From Marivita sp. (GTDB lineage Bacteria > Pseudomonadota > Alphaproteobacteria > Rhodobacterales > Rhodobacteraceae): a stretch of DNA of 52,821 nucleotides. Each line of letters opens with the position of its first letter. Positions within the stretch are counted from its first letter, which is position 1. The notes below the pieces were generated by a model that saw nothing but the letters and a program-made list of their open reading frames with translations, was not told the origin of the DNA and searched no databases. The DNA is taken from positions 1 to 52,821 of the forward strand of contig NZ_JAIPUT010000030.1 of NCBI RefSeq assembly GCF_020055635.1, in the 5' to 3' direction. This document shows, piece by piece, positions 46,281-52,821 of this stretch. A program made the translations under genes and the position numbers.

Positions 46281-47162
46281 ATGCAACAACGGAATTCCGG
46301 CATGAGTTGCCAGGTTGGGTCTTGGGCCTTGGCCGCAGGGGTGGGGCTGCTTGTCCTGGTCCTTCTGCTTGTGATCGGGGATTGGGCCGTGATGGCCGCG
46401 ATCTTCATGGCTGGCTTGGCATTCCTGGTGCTGGGCGGGGTGTTCAGCTGGCTGTTCTGCCGCGATCTGCCCGCTCCGCGCGGACCCGGCAACATCGACA
46501 CCAGCAAGGCGCGCGACACGTCGGCTCCGGCGCCGAAGACGGCGGCCCCCGCTGCGCCTGCAACGTCCAGCCCGACCGCGGCTGAATCCCCCGCGCCATC
46601 TTCGACTGTCGAAGTCGTGCCGCCTTCCGAGTCGGCCCCGTCCAGCGCGGACGCGCTGCCCGACGTCAGGACGGCATCGGCCTCGGCGGATGCCGAAGCG
46701 GGCGCGCAGGTCAAGCCGTCGACGCGGCTGGCCGGTGAGGAAGACCTGGCCTCGCGCAAGGGTGAATGGAAATACGATGGCGAATCCGGCACGTCTGCCG
46801 CCGCCGCACCGACCAGCGCCGCGATGGCGACGCCCGATGGCGACAAGAGCGGCGCCACCGAAGGCGGTGCCGAGGGCTCCAAGCCCGAGACCCTGTCTGC
46901 AGCGCGCGAAGGCGGGCCGGACAATCTCAAGGAAATCAAGGGTGTCGGCCCCAAGCTCGAGCAGTTGCTGCACTCGATGGGGTTCTATCATTTCGACCAG
47001 ATCGCCAATTGGACGCCGGACGAGGTGGCCTGGGTCGATGACAACCTGCAAGGCTTCAAGGGCCGGGTGACCCGGGACAACTGGGTCGCGCAGGCAAAGA
47101 CCCTCGCCGATGGCGGGGATACGGAATTCTCCAAGCGCGTCGGCAAGGGCGACGTGTACTGA
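46281..47162 (+). CDS. two-helix membrane protein ending in the NuoE-type HhH domain
   Basis: A 293-residue protein. Two membrane helices (about 16-33 and 36-58) are followed by RDLPAPRG and a long Ala/Pro/Ser-rich linker (65-210). Residues 214-290 form a domain with IKGVGPKLEQLLHSMGFYHF that matches the C-terminus of NuoE at 58 of 77 positions by hand. GGGAG precedes the ATG at 46281. It lies 29 bases after nuoE, so the two paralogous domains are made together. A role as a membrane tether is my inference. Confidence 0.8.
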   Translation: MQQRNSGMSCQVGSWALAAGVGLLVLVLLLVIGDWAVMAAIFMAGLAFLVLGGVFSWLFCRDLPAPRGPGNIDTSKARDTSAPAPKTAAPAAPATSSPTAAESPAPSSTVEVVPPSESAPSSADALPDVRTASASADAEAGAQVKPSTRLAGEEDLASRKGEWKYDGESGTSAAAAPTSAAMATPDGDKSGATEGGAEGSKPETLSAAREGGPDNLKEIKGVGPKLEQLLHSMGFYHFDQIANWTPDEVAWVDDNLQGFKGRVTRDNWVAQAKTLADGGDTEFSKRVGKGDVY

Positions 47163-47181
47163 CGGGGGCGGAGACCGCATC

Positions 47182-47400
47182 ATGAGCCGGGATTCGGAAG
47201 TGTCGCGCAAGGGACGGCGCACCGCGCTGTTCATCGCGGGCGTCGGCGTCTTCTGGATCCTGGCGACCGCCATCGGATCCCAATATGGCTGGAGCCAACG
47301 GATCCGGGCGCTGTTCGACCTCGCTGCACTGGCGGGGTTCGGGGCAGGACTTTGGATGACATACCAACTCTGGCGTGCGCGCCAGGCTGACAAGGATTGA
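47182..47400 (+). CDS. small membrane protein, DUF5337-like
   Basis: A 72-residue protein with a charged N-terminus (SRDSEVSRKGRRTALFIAG), two membrane helices (about 14-32 and 42-62) and a basic end. It sits between the HhH membrane protein and nuoF, four bases ahead of the latter. I recognise the layout of DUF5337 proteins found at this place in Rhodobacterales nuo operons; the family name is from memory. Confidence 0.65.
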   Translation: MSRDSEVSRKGRRTALFIAGVGVFWILATAIGSQYGWSQRIRALFDLAALAGFGAGLWMTYQLWRARQADKD

Positions 47401-47403
47401 GCA

Positions 47404-48702
47404 ATGCTGAGCGATCAGGACCGGATCTTTACCAATATCTACGGGATGCATGACCGGACCCTCAAGGGAGCGCAGGCGCGCGGCCATTGGGATGGCACGG
47501 CCAGGCTTATCGAAAAGGGGCGCGACTGGATCATCGACGAGATGAAGGCGTCGGGTCTGCGCGGCCGCGGCGGCGCCGGGTTCCCGACAGGCCTCAAGTG
47601 GTCCTTCATGCCCAAGGAAAGCGACGGGCGGCCGGCCTACCTCGTGGTCAATGCCGACGAATCCGAACCGGGCACCTGCAAGGACCGCGAGATCATGCGC
47701 CACGATCCGCATACGCTGATCGAGGGCTGCCTGATCGCGTCCTTCGCGATGCAGGCGCATGCGTGCTACATCTACATTCGCGGCGAATACATCCGCGAGA
47801 AAGAGGCGCTTCAGATCGCCATCGACGAGGCCTACGAGGCCGGTCTGGTGGGCAAGAACGCCTCGGGGTCGGGCTGGGATTTCGACATCTACCTGCATCA
47901 CGGCGCCGGCGCCTATATCTGCGGCGAGGAAACAGCCCTGCTGGAAAGCCTCGAAGGCAAGAAGGGCATGCCGCGCATGAAGCCGCCATTTCCGGCGGGC
48001 GCGGGGCTTTATGGCTGCCCGACCACGGTGAACAACGTGGAATCCATTGCCGTCGTGCCGACGATCCTGCGGCGCGGCGGGGAATGGTTCTCGGGCTTCG
48101 GCCGTCAGAACAACGCGGGCACAAAGCTGTTTGCGGTGTCGGGCCATGTGAACAATCCCTGTGTCGTCGAAGAGGCGATGAGCATTTCCTTCGAGGAACT
48201 GATCGACAAGCATTGCGGCGGCATTCGTGGCGGCTGGGACAACCTCAAGGCGGTGATCCCCGGCGGATCGTCTGTGCCCTGCGTGCGCGGCGAGAACATG
48301 CGCGATGCGATCATGGATTTCGATTACCTGCGCAGCGAACTGGGCTCGGGCCTGGGTACGGCGGCGGTGATCGTGATGGACAAGGACACCGACATCATCA
48401 AGGCGATCTGGCGTCTGTCGAAATTCTACAAGCACGAAAGTTGTGGCCAGTGCACGCCCTGTCGCGAAGGCACCGGCTGGATGATGCGGGTGATGGACCG
48501 GCTGGTGCGCGGCGAGGCCGAGGTCGAGGAAATCGACATGCTGTTCGACGTGACCAAGCAGGTCGAGGGCCACACGATCTGCGCGCTTGGCGATGCGGCG
48601 GCCTGGCCGATCCAGGGTCTGATCAAGAACTTCCGCGACGAGATCGAGGACCGGATCAAGGCGCAGAAGACGGGCCGGGTCAGTGCGGTGGCGGCGGAGT
48701 AG
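47404..48702 (+). CDS. nuoF: NADH-quinone oxidoreductase subunit F
   Basis: A 432-residue 51-kDa subunit that binds NADH and FMN. The NADH loop is [10 protein letters not shown] (54-63), the FMN region is [14 protein letters not shown] (83-96), and the 4Fe-4S N3 ligands are C347, C350, C353 and C393 ([13 protein letters not shown]). Length and motifs are normal. It is followed by an array of palindromes at 48708-48801. Confidence 0.97.
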   Translation: MLSDQDRIFTNIYGMHDRTLKGAQARGHWDGTARLIEKGRDWIIDEMKASGLRGRGGAGFPTGLKWSFMPKESDGRPAYLVVNADESEPGTCKDREIMRHDPHTLIEGCLIASFAMQAHACYIYIRGEYIREKEALQIAIDEAYEAGLVGKNASGSGWDFDIYLHHGAGAYICGEETALLESLEGKKGMPRMKPPFPAGAGLYGCPTTVNNVESIAVVPTILRRGGEWFSGFGRQNNAGTKLFAVSGHVNNPCVVEEAMSISFEELIDKHCGGIRGGWDNLKAVIPGGSSVPCVRGENMRDAIMDFDYLRSELGSGLGTAAVIVMDKDTDIIKAIWRLSKFYKHESCGQCTPCREGTGWMMRVMDRLVRGEAEVEEIDMLFDVTKQVEGHTICALGDAAAWPIQGLIKNFRDEIEDRIKAQKTGRVSAVAAE

Positions 48703-48707
48703 GCGGC

Positions 48708-48804
48708 AAGCCGTTTCGAAACGGCTTGTTCACGCGGTTTCGAAACCGCGTAGCCAAGGCCGTTCGAACGGCCTTGCGGAAAGGCGCTTCGAAGCGCCTT
48801 TTTT
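48708..48804 (+). terminator. array of four TTCGAA-centred palindromes after nuoF
   Basis: Palindromes at 48708-48727, 48732-48751, 48755-48776 and 48780-48801 are each perfect over 20-22 bases and have TTCGAA at the centre. Their outer arms differ (AAGCCG, ACGCGG, CAAGGCCG, AAAGGCGC). The last runs into TTTTTT and is a good intrinsic terminator or attenuator inside the nuo operon. Confidence 0.8.
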
Positions 48805-48894
48805 CGTCCCTGGAACCGCAAACCGGTCTCGGGGCTTGCAAGCGCATCGCGTCTGGGCGCATGGTGCCGCCAAGATTTCTGAAAGGGGAACACC

Positions 48895-49227
48895 ATGAAA
48901 AAAGCATGGGTTTCGAGCACGCTCCTGGTTTTGCTGGCCGCCTGTGGCAGCAGCGATCTGGACACCATCACCTTTGAAGGCGCGCGATTCACCGGCGACT
49001 ATCGCGTCGACCGCAGCGACCGCGCGGCTTTTGTCGCCCGTGGTGGTCCGGCCTCGGTCAGTCTTGACGGCGCGCGGCAGGCGGCAAAGTTCCAGGCTGT
49101 CCAGCACTGTATTTCCTATCTCGGAACGTCCGACGTGGCGTGGGTCAACGGGCCGGATGTCGCGGATGCCGCGCTGGTTGTCGAAGACAACGAGGTCGTG
49201 CTGTCGGGACGTTGCCGCGAACCCTGA
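48895..49227 (+). CDS. small lipoprotein between nuoF and nuoG
   Basis: A 110-residue protein with a lipoprotein signal (lipobox LAAC, Cys17) and a soluble domain containing FTGDYRVDRSDRAAFVARGG and the Cys residues C87 and C107. GAAAGGGG precedes the ATG. I do not recognise a named family. It is the second lipoprotein in this nuo operon and lies after the palindrome array, so its transcription may be partly separated from nuoF. Confidence 0.65.
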   Translation: MKKAWVSSTLLVLLAACGSSDLDTITFEGARFTGDYRVDRSDRAAFVARGGPASVSLDGARQAAKFQAVQHCISYLGTSDVAWVNGPDVADAALVVEDNEVVLSGRCREP

Positions 49228-49233
49228 CCTGCC

Positions 49234-49270
49234 GTCACGTGACAGCAATTGACGGGTGATATTGAATATC
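49234..49270. promoter_or_regulatory. two palindromes and a possible promoter ahead of the DUF5333 gene
   Basis: GTCACGTGAC (49234-49243) and GATATT-G-AATATC (49258-49270) are perfect inverted repeats. TTGAAT (49262-49267) and CATATT (49286-49291) are 18 bases apart and could form a promoter overlapping the second palindrome. Confidence 0.35.
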
Positions 49271-49325
49271 GCTCCGGAGCCGCCCCATATTCATCTGGAC
49301 GCAAGCAGGGAGATCCGACGATCCG

Positions 49326-49721
49326 ATGCGACTTCTGACGACGACAGTGGCGGTGTTGCTGATGGCCGCCTCGACCGGACTTGCCAAGCCGCCCCTGCGG
49401 GATGTGGCCGAGATCGACGATGCGGTGATGGCCGTGGCCATTGCCGACGCCATCCGGAAATCCTGCGACGACATCAATGCGCGGTTGCTCCGGGCCTACA
49501 CGACGCTCAATGGCCTCAAGTCGGACGCCCGTGCGCGCGGGTATACCGACGAAGAGGTCGAGGCCTACGTCACCTCGAAGTCGGAAAAAGCGCGCATGAA
49601 GGCCAAGGCCGAGCGGTTTCTTCAGGCCAACGGTGTCCGCCCCGACGATATCCCGGCACTGTGCCGGTTCGGCAAGGCGCAGATTCGGTCCCGGACCGAG
49701 ATTGGCGAATTGCTCAGATAA
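49326..49721 (+). CDS. secreted protein, DUF5333-like
   Basis: A 131-residue protein with a signal peptide (residues 1-20, ending GLAK). The mature part is helical: MAVAIADAIRKSCDDINARL, then GYTDEEVEAYVTSKSEKARM and a final Cys in DDIPALCRFGK. Two Cys (C47, C112) may pair. I recall proteins of this layout (DUF5333) next to nuoG in Rhodobacterales; function is unknown. Confidence 0.65.
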   Translation: MRLLTTTVAVLLMAASTGLAKPPLRDVAEIDDAVMAVAIADAIRKSCDDINARLLRAYTTLNGLKSDARARGYTDEEVEAYVTSKSEKARMKAKAERFLQANGVRPDDIPALCRFGKAQIRSRTEIGELLR

Positions 49722-49918
49722 ACGCCGGATCGGCGCGGAACCGCCCGCCGGCGCGGCACTGCGAATCGTGGAACGCCGCGTCGATATTTCCCGTTATCTT
49801 TTTACGTGAACATCTGGCCTATTCGAGAGAGCCACGTTAGAAGGCGGGCGACGTCAGCCGATCGCCTCTTCGCCACGGCATCGACTGCGCCAGCCAAATG
49901 GGAACAAAGGGCTCGGGC

Positions 49919-51943
49919 ATGTCTGACTTGCGCAAGATCATCATTGATGGAAACGAAGTTGAAGTAGAAGGCGCGATGACGCTGATCCAGGCCTGTGAAC
50001 AGGTCGGGATCGAAGTGCCGCGATTCTGCTACCACGAGCGTCTGTCGATCGCGGGCAATTGCCGGATGTGTCTTGTCGAAGTCGTCGGTGGCCCGCCCAA
50101 GCCCGCAGCCAGCTGTGCGATGCAGGTCAAGGATCTGCGCCCCGGCAAGGATGGCGAACCGCCCGTGGTCAAGACCAATTCTCCGATGGTCAAGAAGGCG
50201 CGCGAAGGGGTGATGGAGTTCCTGCTCATCAACCATCCGCTGGATTGCCCGATCTGCGATCAGGGCGGCGAATGCGACCTGCAGGACCAGGCGATGGCCT
50301 ATGGCGTGGATTTCAGCCGCTTCCGCGAGCCCAAGCGTGCGGTCGAGGATCTTGACCTTGGCCCGCTGGTCGAAACCCACATGACACGCTGCATTTCCTG
50401 CACCCGCTGCGTGCGCTTCACCACCGAGGTGGCGGGCATCAGCCAGATGGGCCAGACCGGCCGGGGTGAGGACAGCGAGATCACGTCCTATCTCGGCGAA
50501 ACGCTCGATTCCAACCTTCAGGGCAACATCATCGATCTGTGCCCGGTGGGCGCATTGGTGTCCAAGCCCTATGCGTTTACCGCCCGTCCGTGGGAACTGT
50601 CGAAGACCGAATCCATCGACGTGATGGATGCGCTTGGGTCCAACATCCGTGTCGATACCAAGGGCCGCGAAGTCATGCGGTTCCTGCCGCGGAACCATGA
50701 TGGCGTGAACGAGGAATGGATTTCCGACAAGACGCGTTTTGTCTGGGACGGTCTGCGCAAGCAACGCCTCGACAAGCCCTATGTGCGTGAAAACGGAAAG
50801 CTGCGCCCGTCCACATGGCCCGAGGCGCTGACCAAAGCCGCCGAGGCGATGAAGGGCAAGAAGATTGCCGGTCTCGTGGGTGATCTCGTCCCGGTCGAGG
50901 CGGCCTATGCGCTGAAATCCCTGATCGAGGGGCAGGGCGGCAGCGTCGAGTGCCGGACCGATGGGGCAAAGCTGCCCGCGGGCAACCGGTCGGGCTATGT
51001 CGGCACGGCGGCCATCGAAGACATCGACGATGCCGACATGATCCTGCTGATCGGCACCAACCCGCGCGATGAGGCGCCGGTGCTGAACGCACGCATCCGC
51101 AAGGCCTGGGCCGCGGGAGCACAGGTTGCCGTGATCGGGGAAGCGGTTGATCTGACCTATGACTATTACCATGCAGGCACCGATCGCGCCGCGTTGCAGG
51201 CGATGATCGACAAGGGTGTGTCGGACGAGACACGTGACGAAAAGAACACAATCGTGATCGTCGGTCAGGGCGCGCTGCGCGAAGCCGATGGCGCGGCGGT
51301 TCTGGCGGCGGCGCAGAAGATGGCCGAGATCTCGGGCGCGGGTTTCCTGGTGTTGCACACTGCCGCTGGCCGTGTGGGCGCGATGGATGCGGGCTGCACC
51401 ACCGAAGGCGGCATGGACGCGGCGATCGACGGGGCCGAGGTGATTTACAACCTTGGGGCCGACGAGGTCGAGATCGCGACGGGTGCCTTTGTCATCTACC
51501 AGGGCAGCCACGGGGATCGCGGCGCGCACCGCGCCGACATCATCCTGCCGGGCGCCGCCTATACCGAGGAGCAGGGCCTGTTCGTCAATACCGAAGGCCG
51601 CCCGCAACTGGCACTGCGCGCCAGCTTTGCACCGGGTGAGGCCAAGGAAAACTGGGCGATCCTGCGGGCCTTGTCGGCGGAACTGGGTGCGACGCTTCCT
51701 TTCGACAGCCTTGCGCAGTTGCGACAGAAGCTGGTCGCGGACGCGCCGCATCTGACGCAGATCGACCAAGTGCCGGAAAACGACTGGCAGGCAGAGCCGA
51801 CGGGCAAGCTGGGCGAGGCGGCTTTCCGCAACGCCATTCAGGATTTCTATCTGACCAATCCGATTGCGCGGGCCAGTTCCCTGATGGCCGAGTTGTCTGC
51901 GGGCGCGCGCGCCCGCAAGGACACCAAGATCGCGGCGGAGTGA
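49919..51943 (+). CDS. nuoG: NADH-quinone oxidoreductase subunit G
   Basis: A 674-residue 75-kDa subunit. The 2Fe-2S N1b ligands are C37, C48, C51 and C66; N5 is held by H106, C110, C113 and C119; N4 by C158, C161, C164 and C208. The extra N7 cluster of some bacteria is not apparent. The C-terminal molybdopterin-oxidoreductase-like domain lacks cofactor motifs, as in the family. I chose the ATG at 49919 (MSDLRKIII) over one at 49898. Confidence 0.97.
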   Translation: MSDLRKIIIDGNEVEVEGAMTLIQACEQVGIEVPRFCYHERLSIAGNCRMCLVEVVGGPPKPAASCAMQVKDLRPGKDGEPPVVKTNSPMVKKAREGVMEFLLINHPLDCPICDQGGECDLQDQAMAYGVDFSRFREPKRAVEDLDLGPLVETHMTRCISCTRCVRFTTEVAGISQMGQTGRGEDSEITSYLGETLDSNLQGNIIDLCPVGALVSKPYAFTARPWELSKTESIDVMDALGSNIRVDTKGREVMRFLPRNHDGVNEEWISDKTRFVWDGLRKQRLDKPYVRENGKLRPSTWPEALTKAAEAMKGKKIAGLVGDLVPVEAAYALKSLIEGQGGSVECRTDGAKLPAGNRSGYVGTAAIEDIDDADMILLIGTNPRDEAPVLNARIRKAWAAGAQVAVIGEAVDLTYDYYHAGTDRAALQAMIDKGVSDETRDEKNTIVIVGQGALREADGAAVLAAAQKMAEISGAGFLVLHTAAGRVGAMDAGCTTEGGMDAAIDGAEVIYNLGADEVEIATGAFVIYQGSHGDRGAHRADIILPGAAYTEEQGLFVNTEGRPQLALRASFAPGEAKENWAILRALSAELGATLPFDSLAQLRQKLVADAPHLTQIDQVPENDWQAEPTGKLGEAAFRNAIQDFYLTNPIARASSLMAELSAGARARKDTKIAAE

Positions 51944-52350
51944 GCGGGGTGCGCCACCCGGCGGTCATAACAACTGTTGCTCTGGCGATGGCGGGCGGTT
52001 TGTCGGGGTGTGACGCCGCGCAGCCCATGGATCAGAGGTTCGCGCCCGAGTACAAGGGGGTTGCGACCACCTTGCTGGACGGTGACCTGGTGCAGTTCGA
52101 TGTGGCGATGCGCGGCGCGCGCGGCGCGTCGGATGTCGAAGACTATGCCGAATGTGCGGCGGCGCAATACGCCCTGATCCGGGGCTACGGGTTCGCGCGG
52201 CATTTGCGCACAAATGTATACGAAGAGGCTGGCCTCTGGCGAGGAGATGCGGTTTACACCATCTCGCCGGCGCTGCCCCGTGGGGTGCGGACCCTCGACG
52301 CCGAAGTCGTGACCGCCTCCTGCGTTGAAAACGGAATACCGATGGTTTGA
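51940..52350 (+). CDS. small lipoprotein between nuoG and nuoH
   Basis: A 136-residue protein with a lipoprotein signal (lipobox LSGC, Cys24). The mature domain has [39 protein letters not shown] and a terminal Cys in TASCVENG. It uses a GTG start overlapping the nuoG stop (GTGA). nuoH starts seven bases after it. Family not recognised; it is the third lipoprotein embedded in nuo. Confidence 0.65.
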   Translation: MSGVRHPAVITTVALAMAGGLSGCDAAQPMDQRFAPEYKGVATTLLDGDLVQFDVAMRGARGASDVEDYAECAAAQYALIRGYGFARHLRTNVYEEAGLWRGDAVYTISPALPRGVRTLDAEVVTASCVENGIPMV

Positions 52351-52357
52351 GGACGTG

Positions 52358-52821
52358 ATGGCTGATTTCTTTAACACCAACGCCGGGATCGGCTTGATCA
52401 TCGTGGCACAATGCCTTGCGGTAGTGGGCTTCGTGATGATCAGCCTTCTGTTCCTCGTCTATGGCGACCGCAAAATCTGGGCGGCCGTCCAGATGCGGCG
52501 CGGACCCAACGTCGTGGGGGCCTACGGCCTGCTGCAAACGGTGGCTGACGCGCTGAAATACGTGGTGAAAGAGGTCGTCGTGCCTGCGGGGGCCGACAAG
52601 CCGGTCTTCATGCTGGCCCCGATGACATCCTTCGTGCTGGCGATGATGCTCTGGGCGGTGATCCCATTCAACGACACTTGGGTTCTGGCAGACATCAACG
52701 TGGCGATCCTCTACGTTTTCGCGATCTCGTCGCTCGAAGTTTACGGCGTGATCAGGGGCGGATGGGCCTCGAACTCGAAATACCCGTTCCTCGGGTCGCT
52801 GCGGTCGGCGGCGCAGATGAT
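52358..52821 (+). CDS. nuoH: NADH-quinone oxidoreductase subunit H, N-terminal part
   Basis: The first 154 residues of the membrane subunit that forms the quinone entry channel. It starts [13 protein letters not shown], with membrane helices at about 11-33 and 84-105, and the conserved loop [18 protein letters not shown] leading to [15 protein letters not shown]. The window ends inside the gene. GAGGACG lies before the ATG. Confidence 0.95.
   Translation, partial: MADFFNTNAGIGLIIVAQCLAVVGFVMISLLFLVYGDRKIWAAVQMRRGPNVVGAYGLLQTVADALKYVVKEVVVPAGADKPVFMLAPMTSFVLAMMLWAVIPFNDTWVLADINVAILYVFAISSLEVYGVIRGGWASNSKYPFLGSLRSAAQM

Overview
The window is GC-rich, densely packed bacterial chromosome of Rhodobacterales type, probably the Roseobacter group. 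Four things point there: an RcGTA-like gene transfer agent tail module, a pyruvate dehydrogenase E1-beta with its own lipoyl domain, a nuo operon interspersed with small accessory genes, and a complete leucine/isovalerate degradation operon. I cannot name the genus. No tRNA, rRNA, CRISPR array, transposase or integrase was seen.

Layout. Positions 1-7675 (+) hold the distal half of a gene transfer agent (GTA) cluster: tail tube end, two small tail-assembly proteins, a short tape measure, distal tail and hub proteins, an NlpC/P60 peptidase, the 1301-residue tail fibre/host-specificity protein and a small last gene. The last gene runs 91 bp antisense into a DksA/TraR-type zinc-finger gene. cysE follows. 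Positions 8934-12883 (-) encode pyruvate dehydrogenase (pdhA, pdhB, a DUF5076 gene, pdhC). ftsB (14950-15252) is separated from pdhA by an oppositely oriented glycosidase-like gene (13164-14933). Positions 15393-29588 are housekeeping: pgk, two overlapping cyclophilins, a DUF3179 protein, a FemAB-like acetyltransferase, tyrS, anmK, moaA, a lipoprotein, an AlkD-like repair protein, glmS-glmU, an HAD phosphatase, creA and a PNPOx-like protein.

Positions 29730-39830 (+) form a leucine/isovalerate catabolic operon: ivd, acyl-CoA synthetase, mccB, mccA, hmgL and a methylglutaconyl-CoA hydratase, with a LprI-like protein, a glutathione S-transferase and two small membrane proteins between them. A promoter-like sequence followed by a TGAACA-N2-TGTTCA operator-like palindrome lies just ahead of ivd. 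Positions 40252-52821 (+) are the front of the nuo (complex I) operon, nuoA to the start of nuoH. It carries many extra genes: a small membrane protein, a sulfotransferase, several lipoproteins or secreted proteins, a DUF5337-like and a DUF5333-like protein.

Most notable observations. (1) NuoE carries a C-terminal helix-hairpin-helix-like domain of about 77 residues. The next gene encodes two membrane helices, a long Ala/Pro/Ser-rich linker and the same domain, 58 of 77 residues identical by hand alignment; this could be a tethering pair for the NADH-oxidising arm. (2) Four end-to-end palindromes, each centred on TTCGAA, follow nuoF, the last with a T-run. (3) A family of intercistronic repeats (hairpin, then GATATTT/CATATTT, then an AGAGAAG tail, sometimes ending in AGCAGGGG) lies at 3' ends of genes on the gene's own strand, and in places seems to supply the ribosome binding site of the next gene. 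(4) The glycosidase-like gene splits ftsB from pdhA, and a sulfotransferase gene is embedded in nuo; both look like lineage-specific insertions.
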